A DNA stretch of 64,000 bases from Agrypnia vestita (GCA_016648135.1 JADDOH010005011.1:1-64000), one strand, 5' to 3'. Numbered from the stretch's first letter, positions 1-11,049 are shown. The notes: generated by a model not told the origin, from the letters alone. Numbers and translations: made by a program.

Positions 1-639
1 AAAATGAAAATATTTAAAAAATTAAAAATAACATAAAACCTGGTCAAAGGTGTAGGAGAATCCCGCTTCGGAAAACCCCCTCAGACACATGGAATATATC
101 AATACCCAAAGCGATTTTGTTCAGCATAGCTGTGGCTCTTCCAACAGGCATAACCATTAAGTCGTAAGCAATGAAAATAAAACATTTTTTTATATCTTAT
201 AGTTACGTAGGTATAGAAATTAGAATGTAGTTAGTTATTGATGCCTCGAGGTGGTTACCTAATCCCTTAAATGTAGTTCTAAGGGTTTAGTTAATTAGCT
301 CATAAAAGTTGTTCCAATAAAAACACACAGTCATAGTAATAGTTCTTGATTCAAACTTTTCATGTACCATAAAGGTTGTCGGGAAAGTTCTGTAGTCTTT
401 TAGAAAAACTTTTGATGTGGTCTCCATATTCTTCTTTAGCGGCCGCATGGGAATCGTCACAATACTTCGCCAAACATCCCTTAACATCACTTTTATGGTC
501 AGTCTGCAGGGCACACCTATACTTCTTGCGCACCTCTATCTCTTGCAAGTCTATTTTGACACTTTTTTCTTCTCTTCTTTTGTCTCCTTTTTTTCCCTCT
601 TTTATCCAGGTACTTGAACACCTAGTTTTCCAATTATGG
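1..639. other. No recognised gene; one unassigned short ORF
   Basis: I recognise no gene or repeat family here. A minus-strand open frame of about 62 codons (548 down to 360) is cysteine-containing (RCALQ...DVKGCLAKYCDDSH) and is preceded on that strand by a purine-rich stretch ending in TAG, which could be a splice acceptor. I could not assign it to a family. It is out of phase with the phase-0 donor of the exon at 6668-6890, so it is not obviously that gene's next exon. Confidence 0.2.
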
Positions 640-910
640 ACTCACATCACCCCGAGAGGTTTAAATTTAGGAAGAAATTGGGCGATTTTTTACAGTCATT
701 TATTATTTATATTTTTTTAATAACAATTATTAAGTTACATATTAAACTACTATTTTATTGGAAAATAAATAAAAAGGTACTTATTAAGAAATGAAATATC
801 TATGGCATTTGGACATTTCAATGTAATAGTAAGAATCATTTATAAAAGTTTTTTTTTTTAAATTGCGAAAAGGGATATACCACATTATAGATATTTCATT
901 TCTTATGAAG
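640..910 (+). repeat. Dispersed repeat related to the 27.9-28.6 kb foldback, with 19-bp inverted repeat
   Basis: The segment around 655-690 (AAATTGGGCGATTTTTTAC) and the one around 730-765 (TTACATATTAAACTACT, TTTTATTGGAAAA) recur at 27905-28140 and, inverted, at 28480-28565. A perfect 19-bp inverted repeat (TAAGAAATGAAATATCTAT) lies at 785-803 and 887-905. This suggests a small foldback or MITE-like piece. No coding content is seen. Confidence 0.5.
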
Positions 911-1002
911 TGCATGACCTTATTTTCTATCTCCATTATTTTATCCTGATAGTTACTTCATTATGGATAGCATAATTCCTTTTTATATGACGTAGTATTT
1001 GA

Positions 1003-1270
1003 AAAAAGTAACCCATAAAAACCAAGTTTTTACAATACTCCCTTTCTCATTTTCGGGTTTCGTGTGTACCATATGCGTCGGAATCTCTATATAACTTGTA
1101 TGAAAAATCCATTAAAAATTTGAAAAACCAAAAATTATACTATAATTATTTTTTTTAACGAAACTTGCAAAGTTTCAGCTCGATTGGATCACAGGAAAAG
1201 GGTTAAAAATCGATCCAAAGTTTTCGTCAAGCAAGCAAGCAGACGCCACGAGTTAAAAGAAAAAAAGTTT
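1003..1270 (+). mobile_element. MITE-1 copy (ACTCCCTTTCT... family)
   Basis: This copy starts with AACCCATAAAAACCAAG, then ACTCCCTTTCTCA. It continues through a core reading TTTCAGCTCGATTGGATCAC and AAAAATCGATCCAAAG, and ends in CGAGTTAAAAGAAA. The same order occurs at 13255-14053 and, inverted, at 57333-57884. In intact copies the ends form a short inverted repeat (ACTCCCTTTCTT / AAGAAAGGGAGT). No ORF is present, so it is non-autonomous. Superfamily unknown. Confidence 0.6.
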
Positions 1271-2289
1271 CAAAAAAAAAAAACATTTCATTCGGTAGCG
1301 AAGGCAAGTTTACCAATCAAATATTCTATGTAAATTTTGAAAAAAATATGAATTTATATTGGAAATATTCCCAACGCTCCAGTTAGAAACAAATCCACAG
1401 CTCGTTCTGTGGAATTGTTTTTTTTTCTAGTTAAAAAAAAAGTATTGAAAAAATATAATTAGACTTTTAAACATTTTTATTCATATTTTTTGTAATCTTC
1501 AAGATAATAGTGAACATTTTAACGTTTGTTTTTCGAATTTCCAAGCGTATAATATTTAAAAATATTGTCTCCGGTCCAGTGATCTTTGCGCAGTACATGT
1601 AACTGCAGGTGTTCACACCTTACCCCTGTGTCTTATCTTTTAGTTGTTGTGCTTATTATTTGTTTCATACTAACTATTGAATGGTAATGGGTAGCCCCAT
1701 ACTAAGAGGGAGCTATACGTTGCTTGTTTGGTAATGTGCGACCATTAATTAATTCTGGCATTCGGAAAAGACGTCCGGCTACGCGGTCGCGGCCGCGTCG
1801 CCCGTCACGCACTTCTTATTATCGTTTATATGAATATGATCTGGGGTATTCCGATACCCCACGGAAGTTTTGGATGCTCAGTGACGAAAAGGTTAGGAAG
1901 GTGAGATGGATCCACCAACCGTAATCAACGGAGAAAGTCTCTTAAGAAGACTCACCAGAGGTTGTAGCACAGTATACTAAGAAAAGTAATACGTCTTCAT
2001 ACAAACTGGCCGCTACCCATTAGAATGTGTGCGTGCGTGCTCGGCGCACTGCGACGCACACATTGACATAGAATATGGGGGCACAAGGCGGCGGCAGTAA
2101 GGGCCGTGCCTTCGGTGCCATTCGCGCTCGCAGCCGCCGCTTTAGGAAAAAAATGCCTTTTTTTATGTTTGTGGTGCTATACTAAAAAGGTGTGTTGATT
2201 ATCACAAAGACTGTGAGTTTTTAAAAGACTGCGTTGATGTTAATCAGCGTTCTTCAATTTAAGTTTGCAGAAACTAGGTATACTAATTA
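1271..2289. other. Unassigned region with a GC-rich patch
   Basis: From 1271 to about 1570 I see only AT-rich sequence. From 1570 to 2150 composition turns GC-rich. A 66-codon plus-strand ORF (1724-1924) has a basic stretch (RKRRPATRSRPRRPSR) but no family I recognise. An 11-bp inverted pair TAATGGGTAGC / GCTACCCATTA lies near 1686 and 2010 and might be the ends of an old DNA element, but I found no matching target duplication. Confidence 0.25.
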
Positions 2290-2366
2290 CAGAAATTTTC
2301 GGGTTTCGTGTTTACCTTATGCGTCGGAATCTCAGACGCTACGAGTTAAAAGAAAGGGAGTAAAAA
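2290..2366 (+). mobile_element. Internally deleted MITE-1 fragment
   Basis: TTTCGGGTTTCGTGT and ATGCGTCGGAATCTC, from the left part of MITE-1, are joined directly to the right end ACGCTACGAGTTAAAAGAAAG and GGGAGTA. The core found in other copies is missing, so this is a deletion derivative. Confidence 0.55.
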
Positions 2367-3295
2367 TAAAGTGACAACCCTAGCGTCAACGCAAGAGTAG
2401 GCTAATAACTCGCCGACAGGCCGGAGATAAACTACTGTTCTGGGTATACTGTGGTTGTAGTGCCAACGGCGATGATGAAGATGACATAAAAATTACATTA
2501 CATATTTTGGATTTTTTTACACACACCCCGCTATCCTCACGGGGTCAAGTAGAAGAAGAGAATGCCGCAAACAAATTTCACACCAAAAATCACACATCTT
2601 TTCATACACGTGCGACAGACGTGCCGTATTCCCGGTGTCTTTAAATCTCATATATTTGTCTCCCTTACCTTTCTGTCTTCCTTCAGTGCTCACGTTTCTG
2701 CACAATCTAAGCGGCCCTTTGCTCTGCCGTAAATAGACGTACACGTACACGCGTGAGCGACCTAATTCACAGTCATTCAGTCTACTTTCATACATCTTTT
2801 CAATTGCTATTTTTGAATTTTGTCGAGAAATTGGATTCTAAAAACAGATTTTCAAATTTTTGAATTCAACGAGCCTTGCTTCAATGTTTACCGAAACACA
2901 CAGATTAATTATTTGTCACTCAATGATTTAGAACAAATCTAAAAATAAATGTATAGGTACCTATTTAAACTAAATTTTGACGCATGTTTTAAGTAACGTG
3001 TGTTGGACTGTAAGATTGTTTTGTATCATATGACAGACTTTGAACCTTGGAACCTATACACTTTAATTAATTTAATAGTGTTTTTAACTTTTCAACCATA
3101 AAAGTGTATTGTGTATCATTGTAGAATCCTTATTTTCATAAATAATAGACACTAGAAGTATCTATCATGTTAATAACGCCCGCTGATAATATGTATATTG
3201 AAAATAAATAAAATAAAATGTTGATTGTAGTTGGAATAGAACAGAAGTGGAAATCTATCCACAGATTTTAATAAAGATGCAGAATAGTGCAGGTA
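2367..3295. other. No recognised gene
   Basis: A 92-codon minus-strand frame (2795-2517) is open, includes RLNDCELGRSR and SHVYEKMCDFWCE, and lies in moderately GC-rich DNA. I cannot assign it. It may be a fragment of a repetitive element rather than a host exon. The remainder, 2800-3295, is AT-rich with nothing recognisable. Confidence 0.2.
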
Positions 3296-3299
3296 GCAT

Positions 3300-3490
3300 A
3301 AATATTTTTACTGTATTCAAATCAAGCTAAATGCTTGTGATAGGCAAATAGCACTCATTGTAAAAAAAAACTAATTAATTAATCAAATATAAAGACATAC
3401 AGAAAAATCAAATCCACGAAAAAATATTTGGCTGCTACCGGGATTCGAACCATGAATCTCCTATCTGGGGCACTCATTGTATTTTATGCT
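3300..3490 (-). mobile_element. SINE fragments with tRNA-like B box
   Basis: TTCAAATCAAGCTAAATGCTT at 3317 onward resembles the antisense body of the SINE at 44872-45078. Separately, GGGATTCGAACC at 3440-3451 is the reverse complement of a Pol III B box (GGTTCGAATCCC). Both point to minus-strand tRNA-derived SINE pieces. I see no full cloverleaf or clear ends, so a functional tRNA is unlikely. Confidence 0.4.
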
Positions 3491-3839
3491 AATGGTTTTG
3501 TTTATTTTATACTCATCGCATAATAAATAATAACCTCATTTATGAAAGCAAATCTTAGAATCCTTCTAATTACACTAAATATCAAGCATACAATATTCCT
3601 TTTGAATTTTTGATACAAGGGATACGAGCTAATTAATACATTTTGAGGTTTTGACCTCGCAGCTAAACAGTTTTGCGCGGAAATGAATGAATAAATAACC
3701 GTTTAGCTATCGCAGGTTCGTAACAGGTGGCCCGGGAACGTTTTTATTTTTGCCGCTCACAATTGCTACGTTAATACACAAGCCAGCATGTGGTACACTT
3801 TACGACGTGACGTAATCTCAGGCTGCGAAATTTTAGTGG

Positions 3840-3915
3840 GTCACGACACTTGCGGCCGATGACTCGTAACTCTAATTGCATGGTCCGAGTTCAATCCCAC
3901 AGCGCGCGTAATTAG
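3840..3915 (+). mobile_element. tRNA-like SINE head fragment
   Basis: A tRNA-like string runs ACTTGCGGCCGATGACTCG and ends in a B-box-like CCGAGTTCAATCCC. It resembles the heads of the tRNA-derived SINEs elsewhere in the window, but the A box is poor and no body or poly(A) follows. A decayed SINE is the best guess. Confidence 0.3.
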
Positions 3916-4145
3916 ATCTCGACAAAGGAATGATGTGATACTAGAGAGCGATACCTAGATTAGAATTTTATTTTGTACTAATTTTTAAAATCCGTTTTAG
4001 GACTTTGTTAAAACTTTACTTTCATACATGAATCATAAATGGGAAATGCATAGAACAAATCATAATCGGACCAAAGTCGGAATATGGAATGGCAGCTTGG
4101 AGCCCACGCAAATAATTATTTGCTCAATTGAGGACATGCATCCTA

Positions 4146-4380
4146 CTATATTCCAAAATACAGAACGAATGTAACAAAAAAGGCACAACGTAACGCGTAG
4201 TGTGCAACTTTTAAACGAACTGAGCGATCATGTTGATGCACTTGGTCCAAACATTGATCACCTACTAGTACTTCACACGTTGTCTTACTTTCCTCCTTAT
4301 CGAATATTATCATTTTCGACTTATTAACGTTCATAATAAGATTATTTGAAATATTATGAAATATTTCTGGCTGCACAAAA
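4146..4380 (-). pseudogene. LINE-A reverse transcriptase fragment
   Basis: The minus-strand frame contains NNLIMNVNKSKMIIFDKEES followed by LVGDQCLDQV. This is the same stretch as in the LINE-A copy at 14279-15690 (LIMNVNKSKVMVFEKEESKT, LVGNECLEQV). In non-LTR reverse transcriptases this segment lies just after the YADD palm motif. The copy is truncated on both sides, so it is a dead fragment. Confidence 0.65.
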
Positions 4381-4384
4381 ACAT

Positions 4385-5404
4385 TAGTAATCGGGACGAT
4401 AAAATTCTTTATATGATCACTTAATAAAAATATTAATAAAATCCTCGTGTTTCAATGTTAGTGGACTGATGTACAATTCAAACATATTTGAGAAAAGAAA
4501 AATAATTATTTTAACAAGCAACGCTAGGTAACTTTTTTATTTTAAACTATTTAAATCCGTATTACAAAACTGATAAAAAATATTTCAATTTTACCATGAT
4601 GTTTTTCCATTATTTAGATATTATATTTCGTCCTGGTTTCAAACAAATGAAAATTACATATGGTGGATACAGTGTTCTCTTTTCATCATTTAAATAAATT
4701 TGATTACGGTCTCCAAAGACATCCTGGACCTTCTACTCGTATATAATCATTCATCTAGCATTCACTCCAAATATGTATGTATCTAAAACCCCGAATCATC
4801 CAAATTTCTTCACTAAATTATTACACTCGGCGAGCTAAAGGTCAGGTGTTGGCTAACTGATCACGGATTTAGTTCCAGAAGTGAAATAAAAAGTATTTTT
4901 CATGAAAAACATCCCATTCTCTCATGTATGTAGTTATTAAGTTTCAACATTTAAATACAATGCTCACGCCTATATAATCAATAATTTGAAAAATTAATTT
5001 CATTTGGTCGGGCAATGCCCATTATACACAGTGAGTTTTATTTTCTTAATCCGGTTATTATTTAATTTTTTTAACACATAGATTATTGACAGGCCTTTAA
5101 AAGATAATCCTAGTATGTCATTAAAATGCCATGTAAAAACATTTTGCAACAATTGGACGTAATTATGCAGAAGGCGTCCAAGCCAAATAACATGGAACTG
5201 AGAAGATGGCGTCTTAAAATTTGAACCAACAAAAACCTAATTTAATAATTTGCTCACTTTGAATATGTTTTATACAACACTAAAAAACAATAATGTTAAT
5301 CACTGGAAAATGAGATGTAAAAGTACCTATATAATTATGTATACACTGTGTAGGCTTTAAATAAATAAACAATATTTATTAAGAATATTTTGAGTATGTT
5401 AAAA
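4385..5404. other. No recognised gene or repeat
   Basis: About 1 kb of AT-rich sequence. I see no convincing ORF, RNA gene, or element end on either strand. Confidence 0.4.
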
Positions 5405-5928
5405 ATTTTTAGGAACACAATACTAGCGGTACATAATGGAATTCTAGTACCAACACTGATGTATGGAAGCCTGGAGCTGGCAGAAGAGGAACGAAAGTAG
5501 ATTGAATGGAGTGGAGATGAGATCCATCAGACGTATGTCTGACAAATCAATTTATGATAGAGTAAAGAATGCAGATATTAGGAACGAATGTAAAACTGAT
5601 CTTAGCATTAATAGAATTAAAAAAGGGTCGTTCGGATGGTATGGGAATATTGAGCGAATGAATGAGGAAAGAATGGTAAGAAAAATATATAATGCAAGTG
5701 TTGATGGCGTCAGAAAGAGAGGACGACCGCGGAAGACGTGATATGACCAGATTAACCAGATACTGGAAGATGTTCCCGTTAAAAGCCTCAACAACCGGCG
5801 AGCTTGCAGGCGAAGATGAATGAATGTGGATGAGGCGAGATTTGTATGTCAGGACAGAAGAGTGTGGCGCTGTATCCACTCTGCCTAGCCCCGCGGGGAA
5901 ACGGCGTGATGGTAAGTAAGTAAGTAAG
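5405..5928 (+). pseudogene. LINE-A 3' end with (TAAG)4 tail
   Basis: This is a 5'-truncated non-LTR retrotransposon. The frame from about 5463 reads SRLNGVEMRSIRRMSDKS, RIKKGSFGWYGNIERMNEER and GVRKRGRPRKT, the typical carboxy-terminal tail of a LINE reverse transcriptase. An in-frame stop follows RPRKT, then the noncoding 3' end CCCGCGGGGAAACGGCG and a (TAAG)4 tail at 5913-5928. The same 3' end is found at 14279, 19428, 21536 and 54225. I cannot decide between CR1, RTE and Jockey groups by eye. Confidence 0.75.
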
Positions 5929-5974
5929 CAATACTGGATTTCATTCCAAGGGGATATGGTAAAGAAAATAGGTA

Positions 5975-6060
5975 TGGAAATCTTTTTGGGTGTTTATAGA
6001 GCTTACGACTCGTCGTACGGCTGGCTTAAGTGATCACTCAACACAAAGTAACGTTCACCA
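5975..6060 (+). repeat. Repeat-A fragment
   Basis: GGCTGGCTTAAGTGATCACT and AGTAACGTTCACCA match the core of Repeat-A, found in longer form at 63364-63660, 56281-56613 (inverted) and in the foldback at 33243-33552. Confidence 0.6.
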
Positions 6061-6667
6061 AAAATAGTTTCTTAAAATGTATTTATCTTGTTCTTATCCA
6101 GAGGTGAAACACACTTTAAGTCGAACTATGCCTATCTCACTAGATCTTGACCAACGTAAATTGGCGTGCGGCGACTTTGGAACTAAAACCCGTCCGCCAG
6201 TACCCAGTTGTAACCCCTCGCCCTGTAATTCAGTTCAATCTCGTATTTGCGCGTGAGCTGTAACATCTTGATTTCCAATATACACTGAATTATGTCCAAA
6301 ACTGTCTTGCAACATCTAGCAGGTGGTGCAAAAACAATTGCCAATGTAGTTTCAAAGTTTTGGAAAGCTGAAAAAGTAAATAATGGACCAATATTACCGT
6401 TTGACAGGACTCCAGATAGAGCGGCCGCCATTACAGGTTTGTTTCTTTGGTGTTGACCGACCAAATTTCTATTATAATATCATAAAATATATTTGTCAAT
6501 GTACCGGACACTCTGTATATTATGTATTGTGTAATAAATTTACACCCTGGCAACATTTGTTTCGCGACAGGGATGCCCTCCCTCGCACGCCAATTTATAC
6601 TGGTGGCATTCTAGAAGGATAAATGTTGAGCATTGGTGAATTGATAGAGTTATTAATTGGAGCTGAC
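6061..6667 (-). other. Intron downstream of the M2-peptidase-like exon
   Basis: If the exon at 6668-6890 is real, this is the start of the next intron on the minus strand. A 93-codon minus frame (6464-6183) is open but shows no family signature. A NotI-like GCGGCCGC falls inside it. I see no following exon of an M2 peptidase. Confidence 0.3.
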
Positions 6668-6890
6668 CTTGTCCTCGAAGGCGTTCTTCCTGGCGTTGAG
6701 CAGCGCCCAGTCGGCCTCGGCGCGCAGGTTGCACTGGTCCTGGTAGTCCAGCTCCACCAGCTCCACCACGGAGGACATCCACTCCTCCTCACCACCGCCG
6801 GCCTCCGCCGCCCGGGCCGGCCCGAGGAACAGGGCCAGCAGGGCCAGCAGAAGCATGGCGCGCTTGTGAATGTGACCCATCGTTGATATC
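6668..6890 (-). CDS. First coding exon of an ACE-like (M2 family) secreted peptidase, partial
   Basis: The coding part is 6668-6880: 71 codons starting at an ATG in a good context (CAACGATGG) and ending in phase 0 at donor AAG|GTCAGC. Ten bases upstream of the ATG is an acceptor with a strong pyrimidine tract (TTTTTTCTTCCGCAG|G), so a 5' noncoding exon should lie to the right. Residues 1-26 form a signal peptide (basic MGHIHKRA, hydrophobic LLLALLALFLG, small PARAA). After an acidic linker comes VELVELDYQDQCNLRAEADW, which resembles the first helix of insect ACE-like M2 peptidases (metallopeptidases removing C-terminal dipeptides). The HEXXH zinc motif lies in later exons not seen here. GC content is far above the surroundings. 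The exon is well supported; the family call is from pattern memory. Confidence 0.6.
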
Positions 6891-6980
6891 CTGCGGAAGA
6901 AAAAATTGAGTACTCGTGTTAAAATTTTTAAGAACAAGATTACTGGATTTTGTACCCAGGGGTAACATCATTTATTAAAA

Positions 6981-7193
6981 TCAAATATAATAGTTTCGTT
7001 ATCTGGCCGTCCGTCCGTCTGTCTGTCTCCGTAACTTCGCGTAACGTGCGTAATTTCGTTCGAATTCACAGCTTAAAAAACGGCCGGAGATGGAGCTTGA
7101 ATCTGCCGATTAACGCAAGGTCCTATAAATATGTACTAGGGCTTGGCAAAGACGCGAACAAGTGTTCCGTCATTTTTTACGAGTTACAGCTAG
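6981..7193 (+). mobile_element. Helitron-like element HelA, copy 1
   Basis: The copy starts with A|TCAAATATAATAGTTTCG and ends in GAGTTACAGCTAG|T, giving 5' TC, 3' CTAG and insertion between A and T, as expected for Helitrons. Internally it has the CCGTCCGTCTGTCTGTC stretch and GTAACTTCGCGTAACGTGCG. It shares ends and order with copies at 8480, 27948, 51043, 52026, 54806 and 58868. At 213 bp without ORF it is non-autonomous. Confidence 0.55.
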
Positions 7194-7239
7194 TTAATTA
7201 TAGATGTCTCTGTTAAGTATGTAGGGATTGGTGTGGGTG

Positions 7240-7295
7240 TTACAAGACTGACGACCTGTCTTTAAGGCTGGCTTAAGTGATCACTTTATTTTGAA
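7240..7295 (+). repeat. Repeat-A core fragment
   Basis: GACGACCTGTCTTTAAGGCT followed by GGCTTAAGTGATCACTTTA matches the Repeat-A core. Both flanks are unrelated to the longer copies. Confidence 0.5.
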
Positions 7296-8479
7296 AATTT
7301 GTCATACCAGTGAAATAGAATAGATGTCGCCGCTGGCAAAAGAGACATCTATATTTTTGATTATAGTATATCATCCCTTTAAAACTCACTGTAATATTGG
7401 CACTAATACAAACCTTCATATTTTTTTCATCTCAATTCCAGGTAAAAATCAGTAAGTGAATATTCCGTGTCTATTTATAGTTATTTAATGGAAAAACTCA
7501 TAACTTGTACATTTTCAATATTTTTAATATCACATTTTGCATGTTTAAATCTCATTATCTCAAAACTTCTTAAATATCTTAGTGAGTTTTACCTCTGGAG
7601 AGACGCATCGTTATTACTTTGCATATACCGAGCGTCTCGAGTTTTCTTCATTCAATTTAGAATAGAAAATAATCTTTACACTTTGGGTAAAATATCAACA
7701 GGTACGGAGAAGCGAAAAAAGGTTGCGTTTTTTTCAGTATTTCTGACTTATTTTTTGTAAAACGTAAATCACTACAGTAATTTTGTGACAGTCCAACGGC
7801 TTTTGACTGCTAGCTATGAGACACGCCTACACCACATTTTGCTGTACCACGTGGAAAAAGAGTAGAAAGCTACTGAGTCATTTCGCGATCTCAGCAATGT
7901 TTACAGCGAAGGAACGGTTATCGAAAGGGGATGTCGAGTGTTTTTTTTTTGCTTCAAAGCTGGTGACACCCGCTATTGACTTGACGAGGAAGGAGTCGAT
8001 ATTCGGATTTTGATGACCAGTCCCTTACAAAACATTGATACAATCAGATACAAATCTCAAATAACGACTATTAAATAACCAGTTAAAATAATGTGTTGAT
8101 CGTCACTAGTTTAAAAACGTTTATAATTTTAAAATTATTAATATTGATTGAGAATACGAGAAAACATTTGCGAATCTTTCTCAACCTCGATATAAAAAAA
8201 AACTTTTTTTGATATTTGTAATAATATAAGTAGCGATAATAGACAAATAATTTTAAATATCTGTTGTGACACATTTCAAATTTCAACGACTGACAGTCAA
8301 TTATTGAATGTCACATGTCATAACAGAAAGTTTTAATTAGTGGAGTTAATTAAATTTATCACGGAATCAGTATACATCATGATGAAAACTATCGCAGTGA
8401 TACGAACCTAAATATTAATTACAAAATCTAACAGTTGGATTATTTTCGGTTTTAACACAATAGATTAATTTATTTTCAG
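7296..8479. other. No recognised gene or repeat
   Basis: ORFs of 60-97 codons (for example 7467-7760 plus) have AT-rich composition and no family signature. I regard them as chance frames. Confidence 0.4.
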
Positions 8480-8698
8480 GCTAAATTTTGTCCAGGCAGA
8501 AGAACGCATTCGGGTTTGTTGGCACGGGGTTCAAGCCCCATCTCCGGCCGTTTAATTTCGTTTTTTTAGCCGTGAATTCGAAATTACGGACGTTACACGA
8601 AGTTACGGGGATAGACAGACAGACAAACAGATAGACAGACGGACAGACAGACGGACGGACAGGCGGACAAACAACAAAATGAGTATATTAAGATTAGA
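8480..8698 (-). mobile_element. HelA copy 2 with tRNA-like B box
   Basis: On the minus strand the element starts A|TCTAATCTTAATATACTC at 8698 and has the GACAGACAGAC/GGACGGACAGGCGGAC run and ACGAAGTTACGGGGATAG. At its left part is GGGGTTCAAGCCCCATCTCC (plus strand), a Pol III B-box-like segment. The 3' CTAG end is missing. It sits directly against the A-rich 3' end of the LINE at 8699-9390. Confidence 0.5.
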
Positions 8699-9390
8699 TT
8701 TTTTATATTTTTTTTATTTAATTTATAGTACAAATACAGTTCTTATATATAACATATCAGATTAAACATTTTTTTTAAATACTTAGTAGTCATGTAGACT
8801 TCATCAGTGAAGAGAAGCTCTTGAGTCTGATGAGGGAGCCACAGTTCTTATTCCTTGTTATAATATATAGGTACATAGTGTATACAAGTTATTTATTAAT
8901 ACAGTAAAAAGGTAAATTGATAATGAAAGTATGGGAGTTATTTTGAAAAAAGCTAAAGGTTTAAATGATATATGAATTTAAGTTTGATTTTAAGAAAATT
9001 TTAATTTTTTTATTTGCTCTGAGAGGTTACTGATGCATCGTATCTCGATAGGTAAGTTATTATAGTAATTAATGGCTTTATAAATATAGTGATGCTGCAT
9101 TTGGGTTGTTTTACATTTAGGCATTATGAATTGGTTTCCATTTCTCATAGGTTTGAAATATTCCTGGTTTGCTGTAAGGTTTTTTCTTTACATATTTTTA
9201 ATATGGAAACTTGCTTGAAAATATCATCTACGTTTTTTTCCGTATTACTTTAATGATAATCCTTTGTGATATTTTTGCTGAGTTTATGTTTTTCTTATAA
9301 CAACCTCCCCATCCGATAATACCGTATATGAGTAGAGAGTGAAAAATGGCGTAATAAACATTTTTTTTTTATCGTATAATTTATTTATAT
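8699..9390 (-). pseudogene. LINE-E (CR1/Jockey-type) reverse transcriptase C-terminus and 3' UTR
   Basis: Read on the minus strand, the region encodes LLIYGIIGWGGCYKKN, then after stops QHHYIYKAINYYNNLPIEIR, both typical of the carboxy-terminal part of CR1/Jockey-type reverse transcriptases. A stop near 9000 is followed by about 300 bp of 3' UTR ending in AATTAAATAAAAAAAATA. The UTR piece AGAGCTTCTCTTCACTGATG recurs at 22985-23135. Several in-frame stops show it is dead. Confidence 0.65.
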
Positions 9391-10384
9391 TACCTATCGT
9401 AATTTCGAATGCCTTTTAATCTAAAAAAATAATTGACTAATAAAATGGCAATTTAAAGCCAGTAGAGCGGAACAATAATTTCGGTGATATTTATTTTATT
9501 TACCAAGTGTATTCATCTGGTAGTACACAACAGTATTTTTAGAACTATTATTGCATAATTTGTCAGAAAAATGTCTTGTCTGCTTTACTTAATTTTCCCT
9601 GGGGGAGAGAGAAACAGCTTTTTCAGATTAAAGCTGTTAATTATCCTAATTTCGAATGTCAAGACTAAAGCTTGTCTGTCCATAAGTAGCTGGAATTACA
9701 ACAGCACTGATCATGACTAGCTGCTTATGTAGCACGGGCGCCAGAGTGTGACACATCTATCAGCATGCGGCTCATTTTACCCGAAAAGTCTTTTTAATTG
9801 TTATTATGTCCCGTGAGTTGTCGCGGGTTAACGACTAGTTAGTCCTAAATACTTATTTTTTTAGTAGATATGTTGATAGATGCTACAGAAAACTACGCCT
9901 CTTGGGATATCGAGGTCCAGGTCCTAAATACACGAATAAATAACGAAAAAAAAGTTTTTTTAACCACTGAAATTAGTAAGAAATTAAAAAAGTATATCCA
10001 TATTAAAAAATCACATGACGCAATAATAAACTACTGAGTACATATCGATGGTCCCTACGTAAGTCAAGCCTTCCACAAAAATAGATTTTAGGTACAGGAG
10101 GCTTTACATACAAAATGAGCGTATTTATTCGCTTTTACGTCTTTTTTTTCTCTGTAGAAATATCACATTTTTTCAATTCGGTATTGTGGTGAAGAGTACT
10201 TTTTATGTATTGGTACAAAAAAGTTAAAAAGGAATTATTGGTAGGTGTCCGAGATATCGAAGGAACCGTGCTTATACACAATTGCTCACCGAGATAGTTG
10301 CTCGCCACCAGATACCTAACCTAACCAAACCTTTATAAATACCTTTAGACAAAAATTGTTTGTAAATAGAAATTGAAAATATGC
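9391..10384. other. No recognised gene or repeat
   Basis: AT-rich DNA. A short CCTAACCTAACC lies at 10314-10325 and is too short to call. No ORF of note. Confidence 0.4.
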
Positions 10385-10800
10385 GTACCTATTTTTTTTT
10401 AAAGAAAAGTGTAGAAAAACTCAAATGCACACAGCGATCCATTCAGAGATCAATGCTTGGCGTAAGCCTCAGAGATAAAATTATAAATGATAAAATTAGG
10501 CGTGGATATCATGGTTCGTGTAGCGAAGCTAAAATGGCAATGGGCAGGGCATGTTGCAAGGCAAGATGCTACAAGATGGAATCCCAGAGTTCTGAGATGG
10601 AGACCTTAGGAAAATAAAAGATGCATCGGAAGGCCTCGAAAGAGATGGGCCGACGATATACCCGCTGTGGGGGGAAGAAATAGTAACAACTGGCAAATAA
10701 CAAGGAAATATAGAAGGGTATGGAACGATGGAAGAGTATAAAGGGCCTGTATCCAGCAATGGAAAGATACAGGTTGAGGAAGAAGAATATATTAACAATT
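10385..10800 (+). pseudogene. RTE-like LINE-B 3' end, degraded
   Basis: The frame reads CTQRSIQRSMLGVSLRDKI, matching the LINE-B copy at 42955 (ERQMLGVSLRDKIRNEEV). Downstream DNA matches the same copy through several frameshifts (codons for WAGHVARQDATRW-like text, GRPRKRW-like text) and ends in GAGGAAGAAGAATA. The element is 5'-truncated and frameshifted. RTE assignment rests on recall of similar lepidopteran tails. Confidence 0.65.
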
Positions 10801-11049
10801 AGCAACGCAAGCATTCAAACCTGGAATCTTTCAATTCCTAAGATCCGTAAGGCGTTATCCACGCGCAAATTTATCATATCAACAAAGTAAATATTACGAT
10901 GCGCATTTTTCCGTACTGTAAAAGTAACACAAAATCTTACGACGGTAACTTTTTTTTAGATTCGATGGCTGGAATTTACCCTCAAGTGCACGAAAAAATT
11001 TCACTTCGACATTAATTAGCCACAAAGAAGAGGTGGAAAAATAAATACT
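10801..11049. other. No recognised content
   Basis: Short AT-rich stretch between a LINE end and a SINE. Confidence 0.3.

Noticed and set aside
6623..6971. Plus-strand and other minus-strand ORFs overlapping 6668-6890
   Set aside because: They are out-of-frame shadows of the GC-rich exon; only one frame gives a signal peptide, family-like text and correct splice phases.
8795..8840. CTGATGAAGTC... in the LINE-E 3' UTR as another hammerhead
   Set aside because: CTGATGA is present but no GAAAC follows a stem; the same lack is seen in the copy at 22985.
10314..10325. CCTAACCTAACC as telomeric repeat
   Set aside because: Only about two units; expected by chance in 64 kb.
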